Notes: generated by a model not told the origin, from the sequence alone. A DNA stretch of 64,000 nucleotides from Streptococcus sobrinus DSM 20742 = ATCC 33478 (GCF_000686605.1 NZ_JMLC01000002.1:109638-173637), one strand, 5' to 3'. Shown: positions 38,558-49,689, counted from the first letter of the stretch. Translations and numbers: made by a program.

Positions 38558-40306
38558 TTAGGCTGAGGCGAATTGAGAATTGTAGAGGTCGGCATAGAAG
38601 CCATTTTGCGTCATCAATTCTTGGTGGTTACCTTGTTCGATGATATTACCATCTTTCATGACTAGAATCAGATCAGCGTTGCGGATGGTTGATAGACGGT
38701 GGGCAATCACGAAGGAGGTCCGACCTTCCATCAGCTTGTCCATGGCCTTTTGAATCAATTCTTCGGTTCGGGTATCAACAGATGAGGTTGCTTCGTCCAA
38801 AATCAGGAGCGGTGAGTCCTTGAGCAGGGCCCGAGCGATGGTCATCAATTGCTTTTGACCGACCGATAGGGTGACCGAATCATCCAGAACAGTGTCATAG
38901 CCCTTAGGCAGGGTCTTGATGTAGTGGTGGACACCGACCGCCTTGGCGGCAGCCAGAACCTGTTCATCAGTAATATGTTCTTGGTTGAAAATCAGGTTTT
39001 CCTTGACAGTTCCTTCAAAGAGCCAGGTGTCTTGGAGAACCATAGAAAAGGCATCGTGTACTTCTGAGCGTTTCATATCATGGATATTAACGCCGTCGAT
39101 AGAAATTCGTCCCTTATTGATTTCATAGAAACGCATGAGCAGGTTAACCATGGTCGTCTTACCAGCACCGGTTGGTCCGACAATGGCAATCTTTTGACCA
39201 GGCTTAGCCTTGGCTGAGAAGTCATGGATAATGGTCTTGTCTGGATTGTAGCCAAAGAAGACATTTTCAAAGGCGACATCCCCCTTGACCTTATCCAATT
39301 GCTTAGCCTTAACATCTTCCACTTCCATTTCTTCTTCGTCCAGGAATTCAAAGACCCGCCCCATAGCAGCGTTGGCTGATTGGAGTTGGGTAATCCCTTG
39401 AGCGATTTGCGAAATCGGTTGGGTAAAAATACGGACATAGGTCATGAAGGCGACGATGGTCCCCATGGTGATGTCACCATTGATGGCCATGCGGGCCCCA
39501 ACGATACAGACCATGACATAACCGAAGTTACCGATGAACTGCATCATGGGCATCATGATTCCTGAGAAGAACTGAGACTTCCACATACTTGAGAAGAGGT
39601 CTTGATTCAGTTTTTCAAAGGCTTCTTTACTTTCTCGACGGGCATTATAGCTGGTAACAACATTGTGTCCGCTATAAATTTCTTCGACATAACCAGAGAC
39701 GTCAGCCAAGTTCTTTTGTTGCTTTTTGAAAAGCGGTTGACTGCGAGCCATAATCAGACCTGTCAGGAGGAAACCAGCGAAGACTGATCCGATAGCTGTT
39801 GCGGCCAAAAAGCCATTGGTCTTAATCATCATAAAGATTGAACCAATTAGGAGCACAATGGAAGCCACCATAGTCACCAGACTTTGGTTAAAGGACTGGG
39901 TCATGAGGTCGACGTCATTGGTTACCCTTGAGAGGGTGTCCCCTTGGGCGTGACTATCGAAATACTTGAGGGGAACCTTGTTAATCTTGTCAGCAATGGC
40001 ATTACGCAATCGTTGTGAAAAGCGTTGAATCAGGGTTGAGACGATAAAGCTGGCCGCATAGGAGACCAGAGCCCCACCGATATAGAGGAGAGCCAAGGTC
40101 ATGGCGATGGAGCCAATCTTATCTAAGTCAATATTACCAGCCAGCCCCTTGGTCATGGTATCCGTCATTTCCTTGAGCTTATCCGGTCCGATAACGGTAA
40201 TAGTGCTGGAAATGATAGAAAAGACAACAGCCAGTCCAAACAGTGCCCGATATCCCTTCAAATAAGGAGACATTTGGCTAAGTAATGATTTCTTTTTAGT
40301 CTTCAT
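38558..40306 (-). CDS. rcrQ: ABC exporter RcrQ (subunit with catalytic Glu)
   Basis: 582-aa half-exporter. Walker A GPTGAGKTT, Walker B LLILDEATSSVD with the catalytic Glu, but altered signature TLSVGQKQ. The ATG at 40306 overlaps the rcrP stop and has GGAGG eight bases upstream; the frame further upstream is a shadow of rcrP. In S. mutans, RcrPQ affects stress tolerance and competence and is repressed by RcrR; the exported compound there is not established. Confidence 0.85.
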   Translation of the reverse strand: MKTKKKSLLSQMSPYLKGYRALFGLAVVFSIISSTITVIGPDKLKEMTDTMTKGLAGNIDLDKIGSIAMTLALLYIGGALVSYAASFIVSTLIQRFSQRLRNAIADKINKVPLKYFDSHAQGDTLSRVTNDVDLMTQSFNQSLVTMVASIVLLIGSIFMMIKTNGFLAATAIGSVFAGFLLTGLIMARSQPLFKKQQKNLADVSGYVEEIYSGHNVVTSYNARRESKEAFEKLNQDLFSSMWKSQFFSGIMMPMMQFIGNFGYVMVCIVGARMAINGDITMGTIVAFMTYVRIFTQPISQIAQGITQLQSANAAMGRVFEFLDEEEMEVEDVKAKQLDKVKGDVAFENVFFGYNPDKTIIHDFSAKAKPGQKIAIVGPTGAGKTTMVNLLMRFYEINKGRISIDGVNIHDMKRSEVHDAFSMVLQDTWLFEGTVKENLIFNQEHITDEQVLAAAKAVGVHHYIKTLPKGYDTVLDDSVTLSVGQKQLMTIARALLKDSPLLILDEATSSVDTRTEELIQKAMDKLMEGRTSFVIAHRLSTIRNADLILVMKDGNIIEQGNHQELMTQNGFYADLYNSQFASA

Positions 40307-42125
40307 TTTCCAATTCCTCCTTTGAAAGTTGTGAATAGGCAATTTCTTGGTAGACAGAATTTGAGGCCAAGAGTTCCTTGTGGGTACCTTGACCGACCAC
40401 CTTACCTTGGTCCAGAACCAAGATTTGGTCAGCGTCCATAATGGTTGAAATCCGTTGAGCGACAATCAACTTGGTCAAGTCGCTAGTCTTCTTATTGAGT
40501 TCCTCACGCAGGATGCGGTCTGTCTTGTAGTCCAATGCTGAGAAGGAATCATCAAAGATAAGGATTTCTGGTTTACGAGCCAAGGCACGGGCAATAGCCA
40601 AACGTTGCTTTTGACCACCAGAGAAGTTGGTCCCACCTTGGGCTACTTCTGTATCCAGGCCCTTATCCTTACTTTCGACAAAGTCCTTGGCTTGAGCCAA
40701 TTCGAGAGCCTCCCAGATGTCATCATCGCTCAAGTGACCCTGAGCACTCCGACCAAACTGCATATTGGAACGGATGGTACCGCTAAAGAGGACAGCGGTT
40801 TGCGGGATATAACCGACCTTATTGTTGAGGTCATCGTGGCTGTAGTCTTCAACCTTGACACCGTCAACCTTGATCCAACCTTCGGTGGCATCATAGAACC
40901 GAGGAATCAGATTGACCAGGGTCGATTTACCAGAACCAGTCGACCCGATAAAGGCCACGGTTTGACCTTTTTCAGCCTTGAAAGAAACGTGCTCGATAGC
41001 CGCAGCTGAATTCTTGCTGTAACGGAAGGAAACATCGTGCACTTCCACTTGGCCCTTTTGGCCATTATCAGGCTTGGATTGGTTCTTAAACTTAACAGAT
41101 GGACTGAGAGCCAGAACTTCATTAATCCGCTTAGCAGACACCAGAGCCCGTGGCAGGATAATGAAGATGGCAACCATCATCATGAAACCAATAACGACCT
41201 GCATGGCATAAGATGAGAAGACAACCATATCAGAAAAGATCGAAACCCGGTCCTTAACAGCCTTGGCCGCTTCTGCTACCATCTTCATGACCATTGGGCT
41301 GGTCTTATCCACTGTTGGAACCTTGACGTCGTTGAGCAGATGGGCGCCAATCCAATAAATCGCTAGCGTCAAACCGCTGAAAACCATGGTCATAACTGGG
41401 TTCATCAGAGACATGAGCCGGTAAACAAAGAGGTTGAGTTTGGTCAAGCTTTCATTTTCTTGACGGAACTTCTTGTCCTGGTAATCCTCAGCATTGTAGG
41501 CCCGAACAACCCGAACACCCGTTAGAGATTCCCGAGTGGTTGAGTTGAGGGCATCGGTCAAGCCTTGAACCTTACGTTGACGTGGGAAGGCAACAAAGAG
41601 AAGGACAGACAAGAGAATGAGAACGATTAGAACCGCTACTCCAACTGCCTGAGTCCAGGAGCCACTCTTGCCCCAAATCTTGGTCAAAGCCCAGATGGCC
41701 ATAATTGGCCCACGAGTAACCACCTGCATCCCCATGGTAATCATGATTTGTAGCTGGGTCAGGTCATTGGTGGTCCTGGTCAAGAGACTGGGCACGGAGA
41801 ACCGTTTGATTTCGGCTTGCGAATAGTCGGCCACTTGGTTGAAAATATCAGAGCGCAAGCGAGTCGTGAAACTAGCCGCCGTTCTCGCAGCCAGGAAACC
41901 AACAAAGACAGCCATCAAAAAGCTACCAAAGGAGAAGAGGAGCATTTTAGAACCTGGGTCCATGATGTCAGAGGTTGTCGTCCCCTTATTTTGCAGGAGG
42001 GTGGTGATTTTAGACATGTATTCAGGTGTCTTCAAATCCATCCAAACCGCCAGCAAAATAAAAATGGTCGACAGAATAATCATGCCCCATTCTTTTGCGC
42101 TTAAGCGTTTAAAAATTTTGAACAT
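40296..42125 (-). CDS. rcrP: ABC exporter RcrP (degenerate-site subunit)
   Basis: 609-aa half-exporter: six membrane helices, Walker A GSTGSGKST, intact signature FSGGQKQRLA, Asp in place of the catalytic Glu (LIFDDSFSALD). It has a longer loop in the membrane domain (about residues 270-300) than its partner. Starts seven bases after rcrR. Confidence 0.86.
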   Translation of the reverse strand: MFKIFKRLSAKEWGMIILSTIFILLAVWMDLKTPEYMSKITTLLQNKGTTTSDIMDPGSKMLLFSFGSFLMAVFVGFLAARTAASFTTRLRSDIFNQVADYSQAEIKRFSVPSLLTRTTNDLTQLQIMITMGMQVVTRGPIMAIWALTKIWGKSGSWTQAVGVAVLIVLILLSVLLFVAFPRQRKVQGLTDALNSTTRESLTGVRVVRAYNAEDYQDKKFRQENESLTKLNLFVYRLMSLMNPVMTMVFSGLTLAIYWIGAHLLNDVKVPTVDKTSPMVMKMVAEAAKAVKDRVSIFSDMVVFSSYAMQVVIGFMMMVAIFIILPRALVSAKRINEVLALSPSVKFKNQSKPDNGQKGQVEVHDVSFRYSKNSAAAIEHVSFKAEKGQTVAFIGSTGSGKSTLVNLIPRFYDATEGWIKVDGVKVEDYSHDDLNNKVGYIPQTAVLFSGTIRSNMQFGRSAQGHLSDDDIWEALELAQAKDFVESKDKGLDTEVAQGGTNFSGGQKQRLAIARALARKPEILIFDDSFSALDYKTDRILREELNKKTSDLTKLIVAQRISTIMDADQILVLDQGKVVGQGTHKELLASNSVYQEIAYSQLSKEELENED

Positions 42126-42132
42126 ACTTTTC

Positions 42133-42561
42133 CTACTTTTCTAAATTAGTTTTGATTTGCAAAAAAACCCGGCGGGCAACTTCCAGATTCTTCTTATCAA
42201 TATCCTTAAGAATAATCTCTTCGATTTTGGAACGGAATACCTTAATCTTCTCAGCCTTATCAAGGCCAAGTTCTGTCAGAACAATCTGCTTATAGCGTTT
42301 GTCCTTGAGGGAAGGCTTGACTTGGATAAAGCCATTCTTCTCCATCCGTTTGATGAGATTACTAGCGACAGATTTGGAAATTCTTAGCCTCTCTTCAATG
42401 TCTTTTATGAAAATTTCTTTGTCTCGGTTTTCAAAAAGATAAGAGACCGTAAAGCCTTGGGGGCCAGCTAAATGCTCCACCCCATGCTTTTTGGCCAACT
42501 CTTGGACACTAGTTTCCATAGTATTGATGAAAGTTCTGAAAATGTCAAAGGGATCTTTCAT
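42133..42561 (-). CDS. rcrR: MarR-family regulator RcrR
   Basis: 142-aa winged-helix repressor; the recognition helix region is RISKSVASNLIKRMEKNGFI and the wing follows (DKRYKQIVLTELG). First gene of the exporter operon, so autorepression of rcrRPQ is expected, as shown for S. mutans. GTGAGGTG lies upstream of the start. Confidence 0.87.
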   Translation of the reverse strand: MKDPFDIFRTFINTMETSVQELAKKHGVEHLAGPQGFTVSYLFENRDKEIFIKDIEERLRISKSVASNLIKRMEKNGFIQVKPSLKDKRYKQIVLTELGLDKAEKIKVFRSKIEEIILKDIDKKNLEVARRVFLQIKTNLEK

Positions 42562-42607
42562 GAAATCACCTCACATTTCTGAAAACTAAATAGCTACTAT
42601 GGGAATT

Positions 42608-42636
42608 AGTATAAACCGCTAGTCAATCAAAGTCAA
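42608..42636 (-). promoter_or_regulatory. rcrRPQ promoter
   Basis: Minus strand -35 TTGACT, 17-bp spacer, -10 TATACT, about 47 bp before rcrR. Confidence 0.6.
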
Positions 42637-42722
42637 GAAATAAGTTTCTATGAAAACTATCCCCTTCTTCACTTCATGAGTTTTTTTGTTCGTTTCAATT
42701 TGAACATTAAAACAAAATGCCC

Positions 42723-42751
42723 TTGAATTATTCGGGAAATCATTGTAAACT
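42723..42751 (+). promoter_or_regulatory. Nucleotidase promoter
   Basis: -35 TTGAAT, 17-bp spacer, -10 TAAACT, about 30 bp before the ATG at 42783. Confidence 0.45.
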
Positions 42752-42782
42752 TTAATTTGCGAGTATATTTTTGGAGGTATTT

Positions 42783-44878
42783 ATGGATAAACGCGTACTT
42801 TTGAAGAGTTCAATTTTGGCGTTTGCTGCTGGTCTTACCCTGTTGGCGACACCTGTTCTGGCGGACCAAGTTGATGTCCAAGTCATGGGAGTCAATGACT
42901 TCCATGGAGCTTTGGATACATCGGGAACTGCTAATATGCCAGAGGGACCGGTAGCCAACACCGGTGGGGCTGCTCAATTAGATGCTGGTATGGACCAGGC
43001 TCAAGCTCAATTCCAGGCAGAACACCCTGATGGCAATACCACTCGAGTTCAGGCTGGTGACATGGTTGGAGCTAGTCCTGCTAATTCTGGTCTTCTTCAG
43101 GATGAACCAACAGTCAAGGTCTTCAACCACATGAATGTGGAATACGGAACCGTTGGAAATCACGAATTTGATGAAGGCCTGCCTGAGTATAATCGGATTG
43201 TTCAAGGACAACCCCCTCAACCTGGTCAATTCAATCAAATTGTTGATCAGTATTCAACCGATGGCCAACAAGAGCCAGCCAAACAACAGATTTTAGCAGC
43301 TAATATCATTGATCAAAAAACCAATCAAATTCCTTTTGGTTGGCAGCCCTATGCCATTAAGACCATTCCCGTCGGCGATAAGGAGGTCAAGATGGGCTAC
43401 ATCGGTATTGTCACCACAGAAATCCCAAATCTGGTCTTGCGGAAGAACCTGGAGGGCTACACCTTCCTTGATGAGGCAGAAACTATTGCCAAGTATGCCA
43501 AGGAATTGAATGACCAAGGCGTCCATGCTATCGGTGTCATTGCCCACGTCGCTGCTGATAACGACAAGGGTGAGCTGGAAGGCGATGCCATTCCTATCAT
43601 CAATAAACTCAACCAGATTTATCCCGACAATAGCGTAGACATCTTCTTTGCCGGTCACAGCCACAAGTACGCTAATGGAGTAGTTGGTAAGACCCGTGTG
43701 GTTCAGCAACCTCCCAAGGCAAGGCCTTCGAAGATGTGCGCGGCGTTCTGGACACCGATACCGGTGACTTTGTAGACATTCCGACCGCTCAGATTATCCC
43801 AGTCATGCATGATGCGACTGGCAGTCCTGATATTCAGGCCATTGTCGACGATGCCAATCAGCGAGTTCAGGCAGTCACCCAGGCGAAGATTGCGACGGCT
43901 ACAACACCCCAAGCAATTACTCGTACAACCAACCAGGACAAGGAAACGGCTGTCGGAGACCTAGTCACCCAAGGGCAACTAGCCATGGCTCGAGAAAGCT
44001 ACCCTGACGTTGATTTTGCCCTGACTAATAACGGTGGTGTTCGCTCTGACCTGATTGTCAACCCTGATAAGTCCATCACCTGGGGTGCTGCTCAAGCTGT
44101 TCAGCCTTTTGGCAATGTCCTGCAAATTGTCCAACTAACTGGCCAACAAATTTATGATGCCCTCAATCAGCAATATGATGAAAGCGAACGCTACTTCTTA
44201 CAGATGGCTGGCCTCCACTACCTCTATACCGACAATCCTACCGGCGGTCAAGATACGCCTTATAAGGTTGTCAAGGCCTTCAAGGATGATGGTAGCGAAA
44301 TCGACCCTAGTGCCAAATACAAGGTCGTTATTAACGACTTCCTTTACGGAGGCGGCGATGGCTTCTCTGCCCTAAGAGGTGTCCCTCTCATCGGAGCTGT
44401 TGACCCCGATACGGAAACCTTTGTCAACTACCTAAAAAAACAAGAGGCTGCTGGTAAAACTATTGATCAGCCGACCCTCAATCATAAGACCTATGTAACC
44501 GTTCAAACATCTAGCAGTTACCTAGACCGACCAGATGGTCGTCACCTTGTCACCATTGAAACTTATCTCGACCGTCAAGGTCAGGAAGTCGGCCAGTCCA
44601 TTGTCAGCGACCAGTTGATTCAGGAAGAAGAAGCTCCAGCTGCAAGTAAATCTCAAGCTAAAGGTTTGGCAAGTGCTAATCTAACTGTCACACCCCAAAC
44701 TCAAAAATCAGGAAATACTACTCCTGCTAGCCAAGCTGACCAAGCCAAGACTACTGAAGCTCAAGCCCTCCCTCAAACAGGAAGTGATGAAAAAGTGGCT
44801 AGCAGCCTCAGTATCTTTGGTCTCATTCTCGTCTCCTTCGCTGGACTTCTTGCTAAAAGATCCAAGGAAAGAGACTAA
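42783..44878 (+). pseudogene. Cell-wall-anchored 5'-nucleotidase, frameshifted in the middle
   Basis: Secreted metallophosphoesterase that would release adenosine from nucleotides at the cell surface. Signal peptide (residues 1-28, ending PVLADQ), metal motifs NDFHG, GDMVGASP, GNHEFDEG and FFAGHSHKYANG, then the nucleotidase C-terminal domain (NNGGVRSDL) and an LPQTG sorting signal with membrane anchor and RSKERD tail. One base is missing near 43705 (CAGCAACC), so frame one stops at 43775 and the second half continues from overlapping frame two. The first frame retains all metal motifs but not the substrate domain or anchor. GGAGG is five bases before the ATG. Confidence 0.9.
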
Positions 44879-44941
44879 TGGTCTTTGGAAATCTCAAGTT
44901 CCGTTAGCAAATTGAAACTAAGATTTAAAACTCTTGTTCTG

Positions 44942-44975
44942 CAAGGGTGGCCCAAGGCGGCCTACCCTTGTTTTT
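44942..44975 (+). terminator. Nucleotidase terminator
   Basis: CAAGGGT / ACCCTTG stem with a GC-rich 15-nt loop, followed by five T. Confidence 0.8.
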
Positions 44976-44996
44976 CACTAGCTCCAACAATAAATC

Positions 44997-45044
44997 ATAA
45001 AAAAACGAATGATAGAGACCTAATTAGGTTTTAACCATTCGCTT
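44997..45044 (-). terminator. Terminator of the LytTR/ABC operon
   Basis: GCGAATG / CATTCGT arms around an AT-rich inner palindrome (ACCTAATTAGGT), followed by a T run on the minus strand. Confidence 0.7.
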
Positions 45045-45074
45045 TTCTTTTTAGGAAAATCCGTGTCCCACTCT

Positions 45075-45863
45075 TTAAGCTGACAAATCCTTCTTCTGAT
45101 AGTAGATGAAACTAATCAGGAGAGCTAAGAAGCTTATTAACAGGGTGAGCCAAAGAGTTGTTTCAGCTAATTTACTATGAGAAAAAATATCTGAACCATT
45201 TGCCAAGTAAAAAGGAGTCCAATACTTAAGATTCTTAATATCTGGAATAATGCGGCACATTAAATCCATGACATACATAACCAAAACCAATCCGATAGAA
45301 AGCCCTAACTGTTTCTTACGACTGATAGCCGAGATAAGAAAGGTTAGACTGACAATTTCAATCTGCATGATAAAGGCCAGGCCGTGATATGTCAAGAAGG
45401 ATTTCCAGGAAAAGTCTAGGTCAATCCACCAGATAGCCAGAGCTTCTAACCCCATGCTCAAAACATTGAAAAAGACCAGAACTAGCAGGATTGACAAGAG
45501 CTTCCAGCCCAAAATGGACCAGCGAGAAAAGGGCAGACTATAGAGAAATTCACTGGTGTGGCCTTCTTCTTCCTTGGCCAAGCTACTAGTGCCAATCATA
45601 CTAGCAAACATGGTCGAACCCAGTCCGAACATGAGAACGATCTCGGTAGCAAAGTAACCATTCAGGGTTGCCAGACTAATTTTATCCATTCCCAGAGCCT
45701 TGGTCATGTCCCCCATATTAGCGTATAGCTGGGCTGTTTTTGACAACTGGCTTTCCAAATTTTTATAAAGCAGAATACAACCGGCACAGATTAATCCAAC
45801 GCTGATTGACCAAATCAAGAGACTTTTAACCATCTCTTTCAGTTCATGCTTTAGTAATATCAT
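45075..45863 (-). CDS. ABC-2 type transporter permease
   Basis: 262-aa six-segment membrane protein; MILLKHELKEMVKSLLIW start is typical of ABC-2 permeases (residues for the ATPase contact near the N-terminus, as in bacitracin/antibiotic exporters). The ATG at 45863 overlaps the ATPase gene by 20 bp and has GGAGG six bases upstream. Last gene of the LytTR module. Confidence 0.82.
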   Translation of the reverse strand: MILLKHELKEMVKSLLIWSISVGLICAGCILLYKNLESQLSKTAQLYANMGDMTKALGMDKISLATLNGYFATEIVLMFGLGSTMFASMIGTSSLAKEEEGHTSEFLYSLPFSRWSILGWKLLSILLVLVFFNVLSMGLEALAIWWIDLDFSWKSFLTYHGLAFIMQIEIVSLTFLISAISRKKQLGLSIGLVLVMYVMDLMCRIIPDIKNLKYWTPFYLANGSDIFSHSKLAETTLWLTLLISFLALLISFIYYQKKDLSA

Positions 45864-46689
45864 CCTTGTCCTCCTCATAATAGTGCAAGAAAAGATCTTC
45901 CAAGGAAGGCTCTTCAACAAGAAAATCATCTGGAGCCTGCTTGCCTAATTCTGCTAGGAGCTCAGAGCCAGTTCCTGAAAAATTAAAATGGGATTCTTGA
46001 CCCTGCTTCCAAATGGTTACCCGCTTGGCTTGGGAACGGGTAAGATTTTCAATACTATCGACTGTCAACAACCTGCCAGACTTAATAATGGCTGCTCGCT
46101 GGCAGTTATTTTTAATGTCGGAGAGAACATGGGAAGACAGAAGACAGGCTGCCCCCTTAGCACAAGCTTCTTTGATGAGGTCAAAGAACCGTTCCTGCAT
46201 AAGCGGGTCTAAGCCAGAGGTCGGCTCGTCCAAAATCAGAAGCTCAGGCTGGTGTTGGAGGGCACAGACGATGCTGACTTTCTTACGATTACCTAAAGAC
46301 AAATCGCTAATTTTCTTTTGCAGAGGAACTTCTAAGATTTCACAGAGACGCTCTGCCTCCTTGCTACAATCCTGCTTATGAGCCTTGGCAGCCAAGGTAA
46401 TGACATCTTTAGCCTTCATAGACGGATAAAATTGGGCCTCCGAAGGCATATAACCGATATGATTAAGGGCCTTAGGTAAGCTAGAGTATCTATCCCCGAA
46501 AAGACTAATTTGCCCACCACTTGGTTTAATCAAGCCCAGTAGGCAGCGGATAGTCGTAGATTTCCCCGCTCCGTTAGAACCAAGGAAACCGAAAATTTCC
46601 CCTTTTTCAACGGTTAGAGAAACATCCTCCACTCCCATATGTTTTCCATAATATTTTTGCAGATGATTAATTTCGATAACAGCTGTCAT
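45844..46689 (-). CDS. ABC transporter ATP-binding protein
   Basis: 281 aa. Walker A GSNGAGKST, signature LSLGNRKKVSIV (altered, as in many ABC-2 ATPases), Walker B LLILDEPTSGLD, switch His in LLSSHVLSDI. The C-terminal 70 residues form the extension typical of drug or bacteriocin exporters. Shares one base with the preceding DUF3021 gene's end. Confidence 0.88.
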   Translation of the reverse strand: MTAVIEINHLQKYYGKHMGVEDVSLTVEKGEIFGFLGSNGAGKSTTIRCLLGLIKPSGGQISLFGDRYSSLPKALNHIGYMPSEAQFYPSMKAKDVITLAAKAHKQDCSKEAERLCEILEVPLQKKISDLSLGNRKKVSIVCALQHQPELLILDEPTSGLDPLMQERFFDLIKEACAKGAACLLSSHVLSDIKNNCQRAAIIKSGRLLTVDSIENLTRSQAKRVTIWKQGQESHFNFSGTGSELLAELGKQAPDDFLVEEPSLEDLFLHYYEEDKDDITKA

Positions 46690-47132
46690 CAGTCTCTCCT
46701 TTCTTTATAATCTTTAAGAAGTTGATTGAGGTGTTTGCTATCAATTCGCCGTTTGAGACGATTGAAGTAAAAAATTGTCAGGTATTCCAGCAAAAGAAAC
46801 AGGACAAAGCAAAGTAAGGTCAACCAGTGGCGATCAAACCAATCAAAGAGATAGGCAAAACCGCCATAAAGAATCGGACAAAAAACTATCCCCAAAAGTT
46901 TGCGCCCCCTTAACTGGTCTGCCTCATCAAAGTTATCGAAAAGCCAAACTTGAATTTGACTGATAAAGTAAGCCACCACCACCATTTCGACTAAGCTAGC
47001 AATAGCAACAGTGGAATATCCCTTAAACAACTGATAGCAAGCCAAAAAAAAGTAAAGAAGGAAACAATAGGTAGCAGCTTTATACTCAATTGCAATTTCT
47101 TGACTTAAAAATATCTGCCACTTAGTTTTCAT
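46689..47132 (-). CDS. DUF3021-like membrane protein
   Basis: 147-aa protein with four membrane segments and a basic C-terminus. DUF3021 proteins are typically encoded directly after a LytTR regulator and are thought to act as membrane partners or inhibitors of it, as in the S. mutans LytTR systems HdrRM and BrsRM. The ATG at 47132 has GGAG six bases upstream and overlaps the LytTR gene by 11 bp. Confidence 0.72.
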   Translation of the reverse strand: MKTKWQIFLSQEIAIEYKAATYCFLLYFFLACYQLFKGYSTVAIASLVEMVVVAYFISQIQVWLFDNFDEADQLRGRKLLGIVFCPILYGGFAYLFDWFDRHWLTLLCFVLFLLLEYLTIFYFNRLKRRIDSKHLNQLLKDYKERRD

Positions 47133-47574
47133 CTTGAACTCCTTCCTCCAGAACCTGTCTGAGCTGACTGGCATATCTTCTTGAAATGATAACCACTTCC
47201 CCATTATCCAGGCTCGCTTCTATTCGCCCAAATGATTGGCTTTTAAAACTAGCAATCCGATAGATATTAACCAAGAGAGACTTGGATGCCCGAAATAAAC
47301 CCTTGTCGCTGTATCTGGCTGCCAAATTTTTCAAAGTTTGCCCAACTTCATAGACAGCATCCCGACTATAGGCAAAGGTCTTGCCATCAACAGTCTCAAA
47401 ATAAAGAATCTCATCTAAAAATAGGTAGGAATTTTCACCTTGATTGCTGACTAAGATTCTTGGACGGTCCTCCTCCAAAAGGTCGCAGATAGCTTGAATT
47501 GTCGGTGTCATCCGCTGATAGCGAACAATGACCTCTTCTGGACCCCGAGGAACCTTTTCCAAACGTAGCTTCAT
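47122..47574 (-). CDS. LytTR-family DNA-binding regulator
   Basis: 150 aa with a C-terminal LytTR domain (about residues 50-145: FLDEILYFETVDGKTFAY ... RASKSLLVNIYRIASF). There is no receiver domain, so it is not a two-component regulator; activity is probably held by the adjoining DUF3021 membrane protein. First gene of the four-gene unit; expected to control its own operon and the exporter. Confidence 0.88.
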   Translation of the reverse strand: MKLRLEKVPRGPEEVIVRYQRMTPTIQAICDLLEEDRPRILVSNQGENSYLFLDEILYFETVDGKTFAYSRDAVYEVGQTLKNLAARYSDKGLFRASKSLLVNIYRIASFKSQSFGRIEASLDNGEVVIISRRYASQLRQVLEEGVQDEN

Positions 47575-47594
47575 AGCTTATCTCCTTTGCGACC

Positions 47595-47622
47595 ATTATA
47601 GCAGATTAACTAGTGACGTAAA
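47595..47622 (-). promoter_or_regulatory. Promoter of the LytTR operon
   Basis: Minus strand -35 TTTACG (47617-47622), 16-bp spacer, extended -10 TGCTATAAT (TATAAT at 47595-47600), 20 bp before the ATG. Confidence 0.6.
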
Positions 47623-47728
47623 GGCTTTTTCTACAAGTTGCAAATTGCTCTGATAAGATGCAAGTCTTAAAAGAACTAGAGGACTTGCAGGTAGCTCCCG
47701 ATTTGAGAAAGCGACTAAACAAAAAAAC

Positions 47729-47754
47729 GGAGCCCAGACGGACTCCATTCTTTT
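47729..47754. terminator. Orphan hairpin terminator
   Basis: Seven-bp stem GGAGCCC / GGACTCC (one G-T pair) with loop AGAC. T runs on both strands (CTTTTTG plus, GTTTTTTTG minus). It is 420 bp past gdhA, with no other minus gene in between. Confidence 0.5.
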
Positions 47755-47892
47755 TGTTATTTTATTGAAGGATTTAATTTTGCAGAATGAACTGCAAGAG
47801 GTTGCCTTTTTAGGATACAGACTCACTTTTCCAAAAAGACAGTAGTCAACATCCCATCACTTCGTTACTTAGGTTCCTAGTTCTGGGTGTCG

Positions 47893-48160
47893 CCTATGCG
47901 GGGACATTCGTAATCCCTATAGGGACAACGCCAGCTTCGCAGTGGTTGATTGGCAGTACTTATCCCATACGGGATAGGTCAAACAGTCTGGGAGACTGTT
48001 TGAGAAAACCAATTCAACTTTGCGGGGGTGAGACCTAATAGATGACTAAGGTCGTCACCACTAGACGCAGCGGCTCACATCAATTCCCAGCGTCGCTTAA
48101 GCTCCTTGGTCATTGTGTGATCTGTGCGGGGATATTCGTAATCGACTAAAGTCGAAACGA
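47893..48160. repeat. Composite repeat region downstream of gdhA (includes family A copy 3)
   Basis: Family A copy at 47937-48030 (GCAGTGGTTGATTGG, hairpins, GCGGGGGTGAGA). It is bracketed by two copies of a shorter unit with TATGCGGGGACATTCGTAAT at 47898 and TGTGCGGGGATATTCGTAAT at 48122, each followed by a small stem. No gene seen between 47623 and 48167. Confidence 0.65.
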
Positions 48161-48167
48161 CTATCAC

Positions 48168-49520
<1,353 letters not shown>

Positions 49521-49570
49521 TCATCTTACCTCCGATATGACATAATTAGTAATTTTTAATTACAGTCTCT

Positions 49571-49598
49571 ATTATAAATTTTCTGAATATTTTGTCAA
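49571..49598 (-). promoter_or_regulatory. gdhA promoter
   Basis: Minus strand -35 TTGACA (49593-49598), 16-bp spacer, -10 TATAAT (49571-49576): both boxes match consensus. Confidence 0.75.
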
Positions 49599-49689
49599 AT
49601 ATTTTTTGCAAATTTTGGCAAAAAAATTTAAAAAGAGACAAATTTCTATCTATTATTCGGATTTTGCCCTAAAATTTCAAGGGAGATTT

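Noticed and set aside
40307..40465. Longer N-terminus of RcrQ from 40465
   Set aside because: Those 53 codons are out-of-frame RcrP sequence; the ATG at 40306 has a proper ribosome-binding site and the family's usual start.
47656..47763. Short plus-strand frame starting MQVLKELEDLQ before the orphan hairpin
   Set aside because: Protein-like for about 25 codons, but it has no ribosome-binding site and runs through a terminator hairpin.
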